A stretch of 64,000 bases of DNA from Oligoflexia bacterium. GTDB taxonomy: Bacteria > Bdellovibrionota > Bacteriovoracia > Bacteriovoracales > Bacteriovoracaceae. Position numbers and translations under genes: made by a program. Location: positions 1-64,000 of the forward strand of contig JADGAN010000022.1 of the NCBI GenBank assembly GCA_015231955.1, read 5' to 3'. The notes under the pieces are model-generated. The model was not told the origin of the DNA. It worked only from the letters and a program-made list of their open reading frames with translations, and did not search any database. Below are positions 53,077 to 63,323 of the stretch, one piece after another (position 1 is the first letter of the stretch; every line of letters starts with the position of its first letter).

Positions 53077-54045
53077 ATGATAAAAAAATCATTGGTGATC
53101 ATAACCTGTTTAATAAGTGAAGTTGGTTTTTCAGATGATGATATCGACTTTTATCGAGCAACCAATTTTTATGGAAAGAGTGTGGTAACGGAGGGAACCT
53201 TTGTTGCAACCTCAACAATTATCCCCTGGTCTTCCTATTGGTTTCCAACCAAAGATCCTATCCTATTTATGGGAGAGAACTCCCCTTTAAAGAAGTATGA
53301 TCGTTTTGTTGAACACGTTACTGGCATTAATCCTTACGCTTCTAAGTTTGAAGAGGAGCAGCTGTTTGATCCCGAGGCCGCCTCCTGGTCTGGGCTGTGC
53401 ACTGCATGGGCACTCGTCTCCATTATGGAAAAGGAGCCTCCAGCATCAGTGCAGTTTAAACTAAGTGACAACGATGTTTTAGATTTTAGCAGTGGTGATC
53501 TCAAGGCACTCTTAATGCAAACTTACACCAAGGTTGAGCAAGCAAGAGATGAGATTTATGGCCAACGTTACGATGGCCAATTTGACAGTATTTACGCTGA
53601 CATTTATGCCGATCAATTTCATCGCCTGCTGCAAGAGATGCTTTTTAATAAAAAACTTCCTCTCATCATCGATATTGATGCAGGGATTGAAGTGTGGAAC
53701 GCCCCTATCTGGTACGCTAAAGTAGTGATTGCTAAAGACTCATCATCTGCCAATATAGTGCATGTTACGGCAGATCTCTACGTTGGCAGTGACAAAGTTG
53801 CTTACAATTTTAGAGGCCTTAAATCAGATTGGCGTAGGTATACCTATGACCTTAAAGGGAGTCGCATGGCAGATGGACAGCTTTTAGTCGATGAGGGGAA
53901 GTGGACAGGCCATTCGAGGTCAGAGCATCCAGACTATGTAAGAGTTCGACCTAGTCAACCTATCATAAGAGCTAGTTTTAATGAAAAAATTGACCCTAAA
54001 ATGGTGGATCTTATTTTGCAAGGAGAGAAGGATGTAACCCCTTAG
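53077..54045 (+). CDS. Exported transglutaminase-elicitor-like protein
   Basis: A 322-aa protein with a signal peptide (MIKKSLVIITCLI to VGFS). EAASWSGLCTAWALVS (Cys 108), then SGDLKALLMQTYT and a later DIDAGIEVWNAPIWY match the pattern of the TGase_elicitor family, whose founder is the Phytophthora transglutaminase GP42. The Cys in SGLC is the candidate nucleophile. Several bacterial members occur in host- or prey-associated species. The family assignment is from motif memory only. Confidence 0.6.
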   Translation: MIKKSLVIITCLISEVGFSDDDIDFYRATNFYGKSVVTEGTFVATSTIIPWSSYWFPTKDPILFMGENSPLKKYDRFVEHVTGINPYASKFEEEQLFDPEAASWSGLCTAWALVSIMEKEPPASVQFKLSDNDVLDFSSGDLKALLMQTYTKVEQARDEIYGQRYDGQFDSIYADIYADQFHRLLQEMLFNKKLPLIIDIDAGIEVWNAPIWYAKVVIAKDSSSANIVHVTADLYVGSDKVAYNFRGLKSDWRRYTYDLKGSRMADGQLLVDEGKWTGHSRSEHPDYVRVRPSQPIIRASFNEKIDPKMVDLILQGEKDVTP

Positions 54046-54160
54046 GCAATTATCAGATAGGACTTCTACTGCCCACGCCTCCACGCCTCTTGCCATTTTC
54101 TATGAGTATAAAGTAAAACAGTATCTGAAAGAAAATAATCTTTGAGGGAAGGATCTGTTG

Positions 54161-56137
54161 ATGAGTGCTCAAGACCATAGAACTCGAGAAGAGCTGCTAC
54201 AAGAAATTGCAAACTTAAAAGAGAGCGAGGAGAGTTTACGGCAGACACTTGATGCTATTAACGATTTAGTTTTCATTAAAGATGCACAAAGCAAGCTGGT
54301 TTGGGGCAATAAGGCCTTGTGTTCCTACTATGGCATGAGTAATGAAGAGATTCGTGGGATTTTTGATGCCCCCTTTGTCAGTCAAGCTATAACAGCACAA
54401 TATATCAAAGATGACCAGTATGTCTTAAGCACAGGAAAGGTCATCGAGGTTCCGGAGGAGCCGATCACTCGCTTTGATGGGGCCATCGCCTTCTTTAACA
54501 CCGTCAAATCACCTATCTTTGATACTTCTGGCAAGGTGGTAAAGATGGTAGGAGTCTCTCGCGATATCTCTGCCCGCAAGTTGACAGAGGGTGAGCTAAG
54601 AAAAAGTGAACAGAGGTACAAGGCGGTCTTTGAGGGTGCAAGCGACGGGATTTTAGTGGCAGAGATTGCAAGCATGAAATTTGCTTATGCCAACCCCTCC
54701 CTCTGTAAGATGTTTGGTTACAGCGAAGAGGAGCTAATCCACATTGGAGTGATGGGGTTGCACCCACAAGAGAGCTTAGCGTTTGTGATAGAAGATTTTA
54801 AAGCAAAGGCCAGAGGTGAAAGAGAGATCACTGAAAATGTTCCCTGCTTAAAAAAAGATGGGTCACTCTTTTTTGCAGATATTTCTGCACGAGCAATCAC
54901 TCTAGGAGACAAAGAGTGTCTCGTGGGTTTTTTTAGAGATATTACCCCACGCAAGCAAGCAGAAGCAGAGAGGGCAAAGTTACAGGCACAACTTATGCAT
55001 CAGGAGAAGCTGGCATCGATTGGAACCTTGGCCGCAGGGGTGGCCCATGAAATTAACAACCCTTTATCCATTGTGATGGGTTATATCGACATCGTTGAAA
55101 TGGAGTGCAACAACCATTGTGGAAAAAATAATCAGGAACTCATCCCCATCATCAAGGAGGCATCGAGGAGGATCGCAACCATCGTCAATGGCCTAAGAAC
55201 CTATGTTCGTACAGATACAGAACATGTGCAAGCGATCGATCTTCACGAATGTATCAATAAGACCATCCATTTAGTGGAAGAGATTTATAAAAAAGAGAAT
55301 ATTACGCTTAAGGCCCAGCTATTAGCACACGATTATTTTATCAAAGGCAACGCTGGGAAAATTCAACAAGTGATCATGAACATGCTCTCCAATGCCAAAG
55401 ATGCCTTAAGAAATAAGCTTGATGGATGCATACAAATTGCAACCGCCAATGATTACAATGCTCAGCAGGGAAGCGTATGGATCGATATTGCAGATAATGG
55501 ATCGGGTATCGCTAAAGAGATTGTAGAGAAGCTCTTTGACCCCTTTTTTACCACCAAGGCCCCGGGGAAAGGAACAGGGCTAGGACTCTCCATCTGTAGC
55601 ACCATTGTTAAGTCTTTTGGCGGGACTATTAGTGTAAAGAGCGTCCAAGGCGTGGGAACCTCTTTTAAGATCGTATTTCCGCTAAGTGAGCATGAGTTAC
55701 TAGCAACCGCCCTCCCCACGCCACAGCAAGAGGTGCAACACGGTTTATTCAAAGGCAAAGCGCTCATCGTGGATGATGAAAAAGATATCAGGAGACTTTT
55801 GCGGATGCTTTTATCTTCTTTGGGACTTAGTGTGGTGGAGGCCGATAATGGAGAAACAGCATACAACCTACTGAAGACCACAAAAGAGCAATTTGATTAT
55901 GTGTTGACCGATATCAAAATGCCCAAAATGAATGGAGATAGGCTCATCACCTTAGTAAAAGAAGAGAACATTGCGCCAAAGACTAAATTCATTATTATTA
56001 CTGGTGGTCTGCTGGACGACTACTCTTGCGAGCAAAACGAGTTGTTAATCAAGAACACTCACGGTTATCTCGAAAAGCCGTTCACCAAGCAGGATCTCTC
56101 TCTACTCTTAGAACTTCTCTCCTCGAAAATAGGATAG
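54161..56137 (+). CDS. Cytoplasmic PAS-PAS hybrid histidine kinase
   Basis: A 658-aa soluble kinase with no membrane segment. Two PAS domains (about 22-140 and 150-270), each ending in a PAC-type R-D-I-S/T motif, are followed by HisKA with H296 (GVAHEINNPLS). The HATPase_c domain carries the N box NAKDAL and G boxes DNGSGI and GTGLGL, and the receiver carries D584 (LTDIKMPKMNG) and the KP pair near 640. The PAS domains imply redox or ligand sensing. AGGGAAGGA lies 7 bases before ATG 54161. It is the second hybrid kinase of the window. Confidence 0.93.
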   Translation: MSAQDHRTREELLQEIANLKESEESLRQTLDAINDLVFIKDAQSKLVWGNKALCSYYGMSNEEIRGIFDAPFVSQAITAQYIKDDQYVLSTGKVIEVPEEPITRFDGAIAFFNTVKSPIFDTSGKVVKMVGVSRDISARKLTEGELRKSEQRYKAVFEGASDGILVAEIASMKFAYANPSLCKMFGYSEEELIHIGVMGLHPQESLAFVIEDFKAKARGEREITENVPCLKKDGSLFFADISARAITLGDKECLVGFFRDITPRKQAEAERAKLQAQLMHQEKLASIGTLAAGVAHEINNPLSIVMGYIDIVEMECNNHCGKNNQELIPIIKEASRRIATIVNGLRTYVRTDTEHVQAIDLHECINKTIHLVEEIYKKENITLKAQLLAHDYFIKGNAGKIQQVIMNMLSNAKDALRNKLDGCIQIATANDYNAQQGSVWIDIADNGSGIAKEIVEKLFDPFFTTKAPGKGTGLGLSICSTIVKSFGGTISVKSVQGVGTSFKIVFPLSEHELLATALPTPQQEVQHGLFKGKALIVDDEKDIRRLLRMLLSSLGLSVVEADNGETAYNLLKTTKEQFDYVLTDIKMPKMNGDRLITLVKEENIAPKTKFIIITGGLLDDYSCEQNELLIKNTHGYLEKPFTKQDLSLLLELLSSKIG

Positions 56138-56149
56138 GATAGGCACTAG

Positions 56150-56773
56150 CTACAGCTCTTGTTGTAAGTGCTGAATAGTTTTTTGCATCCTTTGCAGCTG
56201 TTGCTGGCCTTGATCGAAGAATCGTTGCTCACCACTTCCACTTTGATCAAAAAATTGGCAAGACGACTGAGACTGAGAGGAAAAGGATTGCAACTGCTTT
56301 CTAAATTGCAGGGCCAGTTCTTGCACTTGGGTAAACTGATCTCTTAGCGATTGGAACTCTTGATCCACCTGCAATTGCACTTCTCTCGATTGTTTCTTAT
56401 CAACAAGTTGGGCAAAGTTATGGGCCTGACGAACAAATTTCTGGGTAGCATCGAAGAGTGCTGTAGCAAAGGTGGCACTACAGGGGCAAGTACCCTCCTC
56501 ACACTGGCAGGAATCACCACAATCGCAGCACTGAAGCTTTTGCCCTTCCTGCAGCTGCCCTTGGGACGGCCCTTGGGACTGCCCTTGTGTAGAACCCTCA
56601 CCCAAAGAGAGATCTCGCTTTCCCAGATCATTTAAGAGACTACCTTGCAACTGAACCGCAGATTGCGTAAGCTGTTGTGCCAGCCCTTTCACTTTAGAGT
56701 GCTCGGCGTACACAGAAGAGAGTGAACATGTAAAAGCTACCACTACCAGCATCGATAATAGAGACTTCATCAT
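56150..56773 (-). CDS. Exported Gln-rich protein with a Cys cluster
   Basis: A 207-aa protein with a signal peptide (MKSLLSMLVVVAFTCSLSSVYA). Residues 75-90 repeat QGQSQGPSQGQLQ, followed by CCDCGDSCQCEEGTCPC, seven Cys in 17 residues, which suits metal binding. The rest is a Gln-rich coiled coil. GGAGG lies 5 bases before the ATG. No family is recognised; a metallothionein-like or scavenging role is speculative. Confidence 0.7.
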   Translation of the reverse strand: MMKSLLSMLVVVAFTCSLSSVYAEHSKVKGLAQQLTQSAVQLQGSLLNDLGKRDLSLGEGSTQGQSQGPSQGQLQEGQKLQCCDCGDSCQCEEGTCPCSATFATALFDATQKFVRQAHNFAQLVDKKQSREVQLQVDQEFQSLRDQFTQVQELALQFRKQLQSFSSQSQSSCQFFDQSGSGEQRFFDQGQQQLQRMQKTIQHLQQEL

Positions 56774-56906
56774 AAAAACCTCCAAGCTTGAAATGTTACG
56801 GGAAAATACTCCTCGTTTTTCTAAAAACAAGGAAATATGCAGTTAACTATTTTCCTAAGCTGTTTTGCAGTCAAAAAGATAAAACCTATCAAGCGATAGA
56901 AGCTTC

Positions 56907-58370
56907 TTATGGAATAAAAGTTCCCGTAGGAAAACTACAATCCTTTGCTGTAAGCATCTTTTTTATGATGTTGCGATTCACCTCATGGAGGATAGTATTT
57001 AAAAGCACAAAAGTTTTTTGAATTCTTATGCTTGATTTCTCATCGTAACGATCATAGGGATTATCTCGTACATCCTGAATGATCATGAAAAAAAGTGCAT
57101 AGGGGTCAAAACTACTACCATACTCTAGATAGTGTGCTGGTAGTGAAGAAAATTTATGCAGGAGTCGCTCTAACTCTCCAAAGCTGTTCTCTTGAAAAGC
57201 AAACGCAAATCCCATCTCTTTGTCCAAGATGGGGGCGAGTTGCTGCACGATTTTTAAAATCATGCGCATCCCCTCTTTTTTCGCTGGAAAACGTGGGCCT
57301 TCACTCTTATCCTCGTCCTCCAGTATGGCGATTGCCGTATGCAAGGCCACCATCTGAGAAAGCAGTAAATTTTGCGCTCGTTGCACATTTTCACTGCTTT
57401 GATCACATTGTGATAATTGTTGCGCAATCGTAGCGATGCTCATGCGCTCAATGCTTCCTCGCTTGCCATTAATGTTAACTGCGATAAAGGAGGAGGCAGC
57501 AGCACTCATCTTCTCTTTAAATTTTCGAAGTGTTGCGGCAACGTCGATTTCATAGATTGCAGGAATACTCTTTAAGCTCACATCCTCTTTTTGCAAAAAC
57601 GGCAAGACATCCACAAGCGCCTCGCGAGCGATAGCGCTTAGATCAATAGGGTACTTATAGCACTGCTGGTCCATCTGTTGCCTTAGTTTGAAAAGGTGGG
57701 TGTAAAAGATATCCCTAAAGGATGCAGTGTCGTAGTTGGAGCAATAGAGCACTTGTTGTTTGGGATCTAATTTTTTTACCTCTTCATCAATCTTTTTGTT
57801 TACTGCTAAAATCTGCTGTAATCCCTCACAACTGTTCTTTGGCGGTAATCGAGAAACTTTCATCACCCGCAGCATAAGCTTTTTTACAGTTCCACTCTTG
57901 AAAATCTCCCGACACCCAACATCTTTTCTCAAGATTTGCGCATTAACATTATCGCTAAAGTTGGCCATTGAGGTTCCATCCACGGCAGAGCAATCAAAAC
58001 CCTCCTGCTTTAAAAGTGTGCCTATTTTCAGAGAAAACTCCTCATAAGTAACAGCACCAATATCCTTCTCGCAAAAATCTTTCCACGTCCGCTGCTTTTT
58101 AAGCAGATACTTTTCAAGGAGCAAGGGAACCAGCAGCGCTGTTCGCATCGATTTGGCATTGTCACCGAAAGCTCTATAGTTTTCGCTCCAATGGACAACT
58201 CCCTTCTTTAAGCAAAAACAACTGGAATTGGGGGCCTTCAGGCACTCCAGTCCTTTCGTAACATGATAATAGGAGTTCCCGCTTTTGTTATCTGCTGCGG
58301 TTACTACTTCTAAGGATAAGAGCAGAGAACAGATCGTAGCTAAAAATAAACGACTAGCAATAGATTTCAT
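56907..58370 (-). CDS. Large exported orphan protein
   Basis: A 487-aa protein with a signal peptide (to VVTAAD). About ten Cys are scattered, some as CFCLKKG and CREIFKSG. The body is helical, with no enzyme motif I recognise. It diverges from the alpha/beta hydrolase gene. It may be a partner of the Cys-rich neighbour, as both are leftward and 134 bases apart. Confidence 0.65.
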   Translation of the reverse strand: MKSIASRLFLATICSLLLSLEVVTAADNKSGNSYYHVTKGLECLKAPNSSCFCLKKGVVHWSENYRAFGDNAKSMRTALLVPLLLEKYLLKKQRTWKDFCEKDIGAVTYEEFSLKIGTLLKQEGFDCSAVDGTSMANFSDNVNAQILRKDVGCREIFKSGTVKKLMLRVMKVSRLPPKNSCEGLQQILAVNKKIDEEVKKLDPKQQVLYCSNYDTASFRDIFYTHLFKLRQQMDQQCYKYPIDLSAIAREALVDVLPFLQKEDVSLKSIPAIYEIDVAATLRKFKEKMSAAASSFIAVNINGKRGSIERMSIATIAQQLSQCDQSSENVQRAQNLLLSQMVALHTAIAILEDEDKSEGPRFPAKKEGMRMILKIVQQLAPILDKEMGFAFAFQENSFGELERLLHKFSSLPAHYLEYGSSFDPYALFFMIIQDVRDNPYDRYDEKSSIRIQKTFVLLNTILHEVNRNIIKKMLTAKDCSFPTGTFIP

Positions 58371-58505
58371 TGTATACCCACCCTTTATTAGCAGCTTTTC
58401 GGTAACTCTCTGCTTAGCTTTAATTGGAGCTAAATCTTTATTGCCAAATCACCTAAAACTATCAAAACTAAATTATACTGAAATAGAATTTACGAGGTTT
58501 TTACT

Positions 58506-60020
58506 ATGCTCTTTCAAAGCATTGCTGCTTTTGCGCTTTTACTCTCTCTTCATGTACAGGCGATGGCAGAGGAAAAATGCCCTATTAACGATGAGATTAC
58601 AAAAAAAATCTTTGCTAAGCTAGCGGCCGATTTTCAAGGCGGAAAAATCCAAGATCCCCATAAAACGTGTGGAGAAGTTGCTGAAGATTTTTATAAAGAA
58701 GCTAGTCTAAAAAAATATTCGCAAAGTATAGAGAACATTTGCAAGCTCTTTGCATACAGTTTTCTAGATGGTGTGCAACTTAAGGCCGTCAAAGCGGCAT
58801 TAACTCTTACCTGCAATGGTGCTACGAACGAGCAACAGATTACAAACCCACTCTTTCTGGCCTATTGCAAGGCCTTTTTAGGAACGGCGGTGGTGGAAAC
58901 AGTAGAGGGAGTGCCTCCCCGTTTAGATCCAGAATACGCCAAAGGGATGCCAAAATATCTCTTGATGCTGGGAGAGGGCGAGGTTAATTTAAACCTGGAA
59001 AACTTGCGTGGGTACCACAACTATCTCCAAGATATTTTTGCCAAGAAGTATGAGTGCCTTGATCGTTTTATGGCGGAAAATGCGCTAGCTGAGGCGGAGG
59101 AAGCCGTTGTAAGCAAACAATGTGCGATTCCCAATGCGAACTTTGCTCCTTTGACTTTTTTTGAGCAGGCCATAGCTTCGCTAAGACAATTTTTCCCCAA
59201 TGCTTTGAACACGCTTTTGCATGGTTCAGAAGATGACAGGAGAGTCGCTAATCCCGAGGGGGGTGGTTTACTGCTCCTCAATCTTTTTAAAGAGCACAGA
59301 GAAGATATTGTAATTCAACGTGATCCTAATGTTGGTGTGACACTCAAAGGGGATCGCTTTACTCATTTATGCAAAGAGGGTGATCGAAAAGGAGTGGTAA
59401 CCATTTTCTCTGGGAGTGGTGGGCCTGCACTAAGTTATTTAGCAGACACCATCAATACTTATCAACACCACTGCTATGACGTCGATGTTGTCGATTATCG
59501 TGGTTATGGCGAATCGACGGGAGAGCTGCCAAGTGAACTGGAAATAGCGGCCGATGCTTATGCGGTTTTTCAATATTCACAAGCAGCTTTGGCCAAGGGT
59601 GAGCAACATATTATTCACGGCTTCTCCTTTGGTGGAATCGTTGCAAGCATGCTCTATGCAAACCTCCAAGAAGAGGGGAAAGAGCGAGTTGCCAAAATTA
59701 TTCTGGATAGACCGATGACTTCACTCCATCGGGCCGCGGCCGCCCATATGCATGGTGTAGCGACGGCGGGGATGATCGCCAATCGGAGTTTGGGAAAATA
59801 CTCCTTAAGAGATCAAGTAAGAGAAGAGAAGATTAAGGCCAAGGATTTAGAGAGTAAATTCTATATCATGACTGCTTCTCTAAAAAAGGATGTGCTCAGC
59901 AAAGATGCGGAGGCGTTTGCAAGGAAATACAAGGTTAAAAAGTATAGCAGTAGCGAGGCCAAGCACCTCGATGATTTCTCCATGCAACTACCGCTTACAA
60001 CTATTTTAAAGGGAGACTAA
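58506..60020 (+). CDS. Exported alpha/beta hydrolase
   Basis: A 504-aa protein with a signal peptide (MLFQSIAAFALLL to AMAEE). The first 250 residues are an orphan helical region with several Cys. From about 300 an alpha/beta-hydrolase fold appears: VVTIFSGSGGP as the oxyanion turn, DYRGYGES, then GFSFGG with the nucleophile S374. The Asp and His of the triad are probably in ILDRP and the C-terminal KHLDD. The substrate, perhaps an ester lipid, is unknown. It converges on the EamA transporter gene with a 15-base overlap. Confidence 0.8.
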   Translation: MLFQSIAAFALLLSLHVQAMAEEKCPINDEITKKIFAKLAADFQGGKIQDPHKTCGEVAEDFYKEASLKKYSQSIENICKLFAYSFLDGVQLKAVKAALTLTCNGATNEQQITNPLFLAYCKAFLGTAVVETVEGVPPRLDPEYAKGMPKYLLMLGEGEVNLNLENLRGYHNYLQDIFAKKYECLDRFMAENALAEAEEAVVSKQCAIPNANFAPLTFFEQAIASLRQFFPNALNTLLHGSEDDRRVANPEGGGLLLLNLFKEHREDIVIQRDPNVGVTLKGDRFTHLCKEGDRKGVVTIFSGSGGPALSYLADTINTYQHHCYDVDVVDYRGYGESTGELPSELEIAADAYAVFQYSQAALAKGEQHIIHGFSFGGIVASMLYANLQEEGKERVAKIILDRPMTSLHRAAAAHMHGVATAGMIANRSLGKYSLRDQVREEKIKAKDLESKFYIMTASLKKDVLSKDAEAFARKYKVKKYSSSEAKHLDDFSMQLPLTTILKGD

Positions 60021-60881
60021 AACAATACCGCTAAAAGCGAGAAGCACGGCGACCAGCTTGCGTTTGGTAATCCGCTCTTTGAAAAAGATGCTGGCAAGAA
60101 TCAGCACAAAGATGGTGCTGGTTTGACTGATGATGGCGGAGATGCCCGCCTCGGTATACTTCATGCTCGCAAGCCAAAAGAGCAGGCCCAAGTAGGAAGC
60201 ACAAAGGGTAGCGGGAAAAGCGACAAGCCAGGCGCGGGAGGGGCGAAAGATGGCGAAGATCTGCTTGCGTCTCGGCATCCCCAGCGTAAAGAGGAGGAGT
60301 ACCAGCGCGCTGACCAGTTGGCGAATGGTGGTGGCCCAAAGGATAGGAGAACGCTCCAGTACCGGTTTAGCGATCACGACCCCGATAGCGATGGTCAGCA
60401 TAGCGAGAACCCCTAAAAGCAGGCCCAGCATGGGCCGCTGGCCAGGAAGGTGCTGCCCGCCCTCCCCTCTTTTGTAGATCGCAAGCACAGCGGCCGACAT
60501 CACTAAGAGCATGCCGAAAATTTTAAGTGGCGTAAGCTTTTCGTCTAAAAGAATATAGGCCGTGATCACCACAAAGGGAGAGTAAAAGCAATCGATGATA
60601 GCAGCGACACTAGCGCCAACGTAGTCGAGGCAGAAGTGAAAGAGGGTGTCGGAGATAGCAATGCTTAGAATACCAGAAAGGGCCAGTAGCAGATAATCCT
60701 CGCGTGTGCCTTTCCAGAAGAGATCACCAGTGATGGCCACGGTGATTAGCAGGAGAATGGAGGCCACGCAGACACGATAGAGGTTAAGCGCATAGGGAGA
60801 GACAATTTCCATGCTTTTTTTGATGAGAATGACAGCAAAGGCCCAGATAATCGCACACAGTAAGGCGTAAAATTCACCCAT
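60006..60881 (-). CDS. EamA-family drug/metabolite transporter
   Basis: A 291-aa membrane protein with ten helices in two EamA repeats. FYALLCAIIWAFAVILIKK and VGASVAAIIDCFYSPFVVITAYILLDEKLT start and end the first half; GLLFWLASMKYTEAGISAIISQTSTIFVLILA is in the second. Substrates are small metabolites or nucleobases. It follows adenine deaminase by 18 bases, so purine-related export is possible but not shown. Confidence 0.85.
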   Translation of the reverse strand: MGEFYALLCAIIWAFAVILIKKSMEIVSPYALNLYRVCVASILLLITVAITGDLFWKGTREDYLLLALSGILSIAISDTLFHFCLDYVGASVAAIIDCFYSPFVVITAYILLDEKLTPLKIFGMLLVMSAAVLAIYKRGEGGQHLPGQRPMLGLLLGVLAMLTIAIGVVIAKPVLERSPILWATTIRQLVSALVLLLFTLGMPRRKQIFAIFRPSRAWLVAFPATLCASYLGLLFWLASMKYTEAGISAIISQTSTIFVLILASIFFKERITKRKLVAVLLAFSGIVLVSL

Positions 60882-60899
60882 GAAGATTTTAGTTTCCTA

Positions 60900-62627
60900 T
60901 TATACAAAGAGCGAAGTGAAATCGAATTGCAAAACGTCGACTAAACCCCGATCGGTTAATTTAAGCTTAGGGATAACAGGAAGTGAGAGGAAGGACATGG
61001 TGATAAAAGGGTTCTCCAGTCGCACGCCCTGCTTTCGCGCCTCCAGCAGCAGCTTTTGTTTTTGCTTATTCACCTCTTGCACACTCTTTTTTGACATAAG
61101 ACCTGCAATAGGAAGGGGAAGCAATGCCTTAACTTTGCCATCTAGGACGACAATCTCTCCCCCTTGCGATTCGATCAAACTCTTAACGGCAATCTCCATA
61201 TCACCATCATTGGTGCCAATGATGATAATGTTGTGACTATCGTGGGCCACCGTGGAGGCGATTGCTCCTTGCTTTAAACCAAACCCATGCACAAATCCCA
61301 CACCAACATGCCCACTAGCAAGGTGGCGCTCGACCACAGCGATTTTTAAGATATCGTGTTCAACATCGGAAAGAATATTGCGAGCAGCATCGAAGCAGCG
61401 TGGATGGTACTGCATCTCTTCGGTGAGCAGTTGATTTTTTATAAGTTTAATGACCCGCAAAGCTTTGTGCTTGACCTCTTTTATTTTTAATTTTTGTTCA
61501 CTAAAGTGGCCCACATTGACAGTTCCACGAATAGGAGAGGTTTTGCGTTTTCGTGATTTAGCAGTAAATTTAAAATCTAGGGCCACCACTTGTCCGCTAC
61601 GAAAAACTTTTTGAATATTAAAATTTTTAAAGTTATCGAAGACGATAAGATCGGCCCAATAACCGGGCACCACCGCCCCTTTGCGCTCGATCTTGTAGTG
61701 TTCGGCAGTGTTGATGGTGGCCATCTTAATCGCCATCACCGGATCAAGTCCAAGCTTTACGGCACGCTTAACACAGTAGTTGATATGCTCTCTTGCCACC
61801 AAATCTTCGGGCAAACGATCATCGGTACAGAAGGAGAAGCGAGCACAATTTTTTTCCTCCACCAAAGGCAGGAGTGTCTCTAAATTTTTAGCACAACTCC
61901 CCTCGCGAATTAAGATTTTCATTCCCCGCGCCAGCTTCTCCCGCGCTTCAGCAGTTGTGACACACTCATGATCGGACAAAATCCCCGCCGCCACATAGGC
62001 ATTGAGCGCATGCCCACTCACCCCAGGAGCGTGTCCATCAACGCGTTTTTGTTTTCCAATCAGCACTTTCTTTAAAATATCGTGATGCGCGCCAATCACC
62101 GCAGGAAAATTCATCACCTCCCCAATACCGCGAACCCACGGTTCATCGATGAAGGGTTCAAGATCTTTGGCGAGTAACGTAGAGCCGGAGGTCTCTAGGT
62201 GGGTTGCAGGAACGCACGAAGGGAGCATAAAGTAAAAGGAGATATGGTTATTCTTGCTCGACTCGAGCATAAACTTAATGCCATCTTGCCCGAGAACATT
62301 GGCAATCTCATGAGGGTCAACAATCACACTGGTTGTGCCCAGAGGGACAATCGCTTTTGCAAACTCAAACGGAGAGACCATGGCGCTCTCAATATGCACA
62401 TGGGCATCGATGAGTCCAGGGGCCACATAAGCACCTTTGATATCGATCAGCTGATGTGCATGCTTGCGCTCATACACCCCGACCCCTGCAATTTTGCGAT
62501 CGGAAATCAGCACATCCCCCTCCTCAATCTTAGAGGAGAAGACATTGACGATTTTACAATTTTTAAGTAGGAGATCGCCCCTACTCTTTCCACTCGCAAC
62601 TTTCACTAAGCGACTTAACGACTCCAT
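60900..62627 (-). CDS. ade: Adenine deaminase
   Basis: A 575-aa amidohydrolase of the Ade family that converts adenine to hypoxanthine. PGLIDAHVHIESAMVSP is the N-terminal metal motif, GHAPGVSGHALNAYVAAGILSDHE the active-site stretch, and the C-terminal domain has HDSHNIIIIGTNDGDM. Length and order match. It is the middle gene of DJ-1, ade and eamA, all leftward and closely spaced. Confidence 0.95.
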   Translation of the reverse strand: MESLSRLVKVASGKSRGDLLLKNCKIVNVFSSKIEEGDVLISDRKIAGVGVYERKHAHQLIDIKGAYVAPGLIDAHVHIESAMVSPFEFAKAIVPLGTTSVIVDPHEIANVLGQDGIKFMLESSKNNHISFYFMLPSCVPATHLETSGSTLLAKDLEPFIDEPWVRGIGEVMNFPAVIGAHHDILKKVLIGKQKRVDGHAPGVSGHALNAYVAAGILSDHECVTTAEAREKLARGMKILIREGSCAKNLETLLPLVEEKNCARFSFCTDDRLPEDLVAREHINYCVKRAVKLGLDPVMAIKMATINTAEHYKIERKGAVVPGYWADLIVFDNFKNFNIQKVFRSGQVVALDFKFTAKSRKRKTSPIRGTVNVGHFSEQKLKIKEVKHKALRVIKLIKNQLLTEEMQYHPRCFDAARNILSDVEHDILKIAVVERHLASGHVGVGFVHGFGLKQGAIASTVAHDSHNIIIIGTNDGDMEIAVKSLIESQGGEIVVLDGKVKALLPLPIAGLMSKKSVQEVNKQKQKLLLEARKQGVRLENPFITMSFLSLPVIPKLKLTDRGLVDVLQFDFTSLFV

Positions 62628-62675
62628 CTACTAGCTACCCCTCTTCTAATTTACTCGCTGGATCACCTGCCTCTC

Positions 62676-63224
62676 TTACCCAAACAACATCTTTTCTTGG
62701 CACTCCCGACTCGCTTCCAGCATGCCTATCTCCTCGAGGATTTTAAAGCCAAAGGCACAGGCCGTGGCAGGGCCGCGACTGGTAATGAAGTTGCCATCAA
62801 CCACGACTGGCGCATCCACATAGGTACTATCGTGAAGCGCCTCTTTTACCGAAGGGTAACAAGTGGCTTTCTTCCCCTTTAGCAGGCCTAGCCCCGCCAA
62901 TACGCGTGGGGCCGCACAGATCGCTGCAATCTTCTTTTTAAACTCCACATGCTTTAAGATAAAATCACGAACATCGGCCGAGCGTTCAAGGTTAGCGGTA
63001 CCCAGTCCGCCTCCAGGTAGTATTACCATATCGTAGATGCGATTTTTTTTAGTCACCTCGCGCAGAGTGCGCTCCATTTTAATAATCACTCTACTAGAAC
63101 TCTCAACCGTTTCATTCTCTACACCAATGAGGTCTATATTAACGTTGGCCCTGCGTAAGATATCCACCACTGCTAGCGCCTCAATATCCTCAAAGCCATC
63201 GCAAAAGAGCATACAAACTTGCAT
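62676..63224 (-). CDS. DJ-1/PfpI-family protein
   Basis: A 182-aa protein of the DJ-1/YajL type. GFEDIEA holds the conserved Glu E15 and AAICAAP the reactive Cys C103. ILPGGGLGTANL and TSRGPATACAF complete the family pattern. Roles in the family include protection from oxidative or carbonyl stress. GGGGG lies 5 bases before the ATG. It probably leads the ade transcript. Confidence 0.9.
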   Translation of the reverse strand: MQVCMLFCDGFEDIEALAVVDILRRANVNIDLIGVENETVESSSRVIIKMERTLREVTKKNRIYDMVILPGGGLGTANLERSADVRDFILKHVEFKKKIAAICAAPRVLAGLGLLKGKKATCYPSVKEALHDSTYVDAPVVVDGNFITSRGPATACAFGFKILEEIGMLEASRECQEKMLFG

Positions 63225-63323
63225 AAAAACCCCCTTAACATTTAAAGAAGGAACGAGTTAAAAAATTATCCCAAGATGCTTGAAATAGCAAACATAGAAA
63301 GGGGCGAGAGTGCGGGCGAGAGA

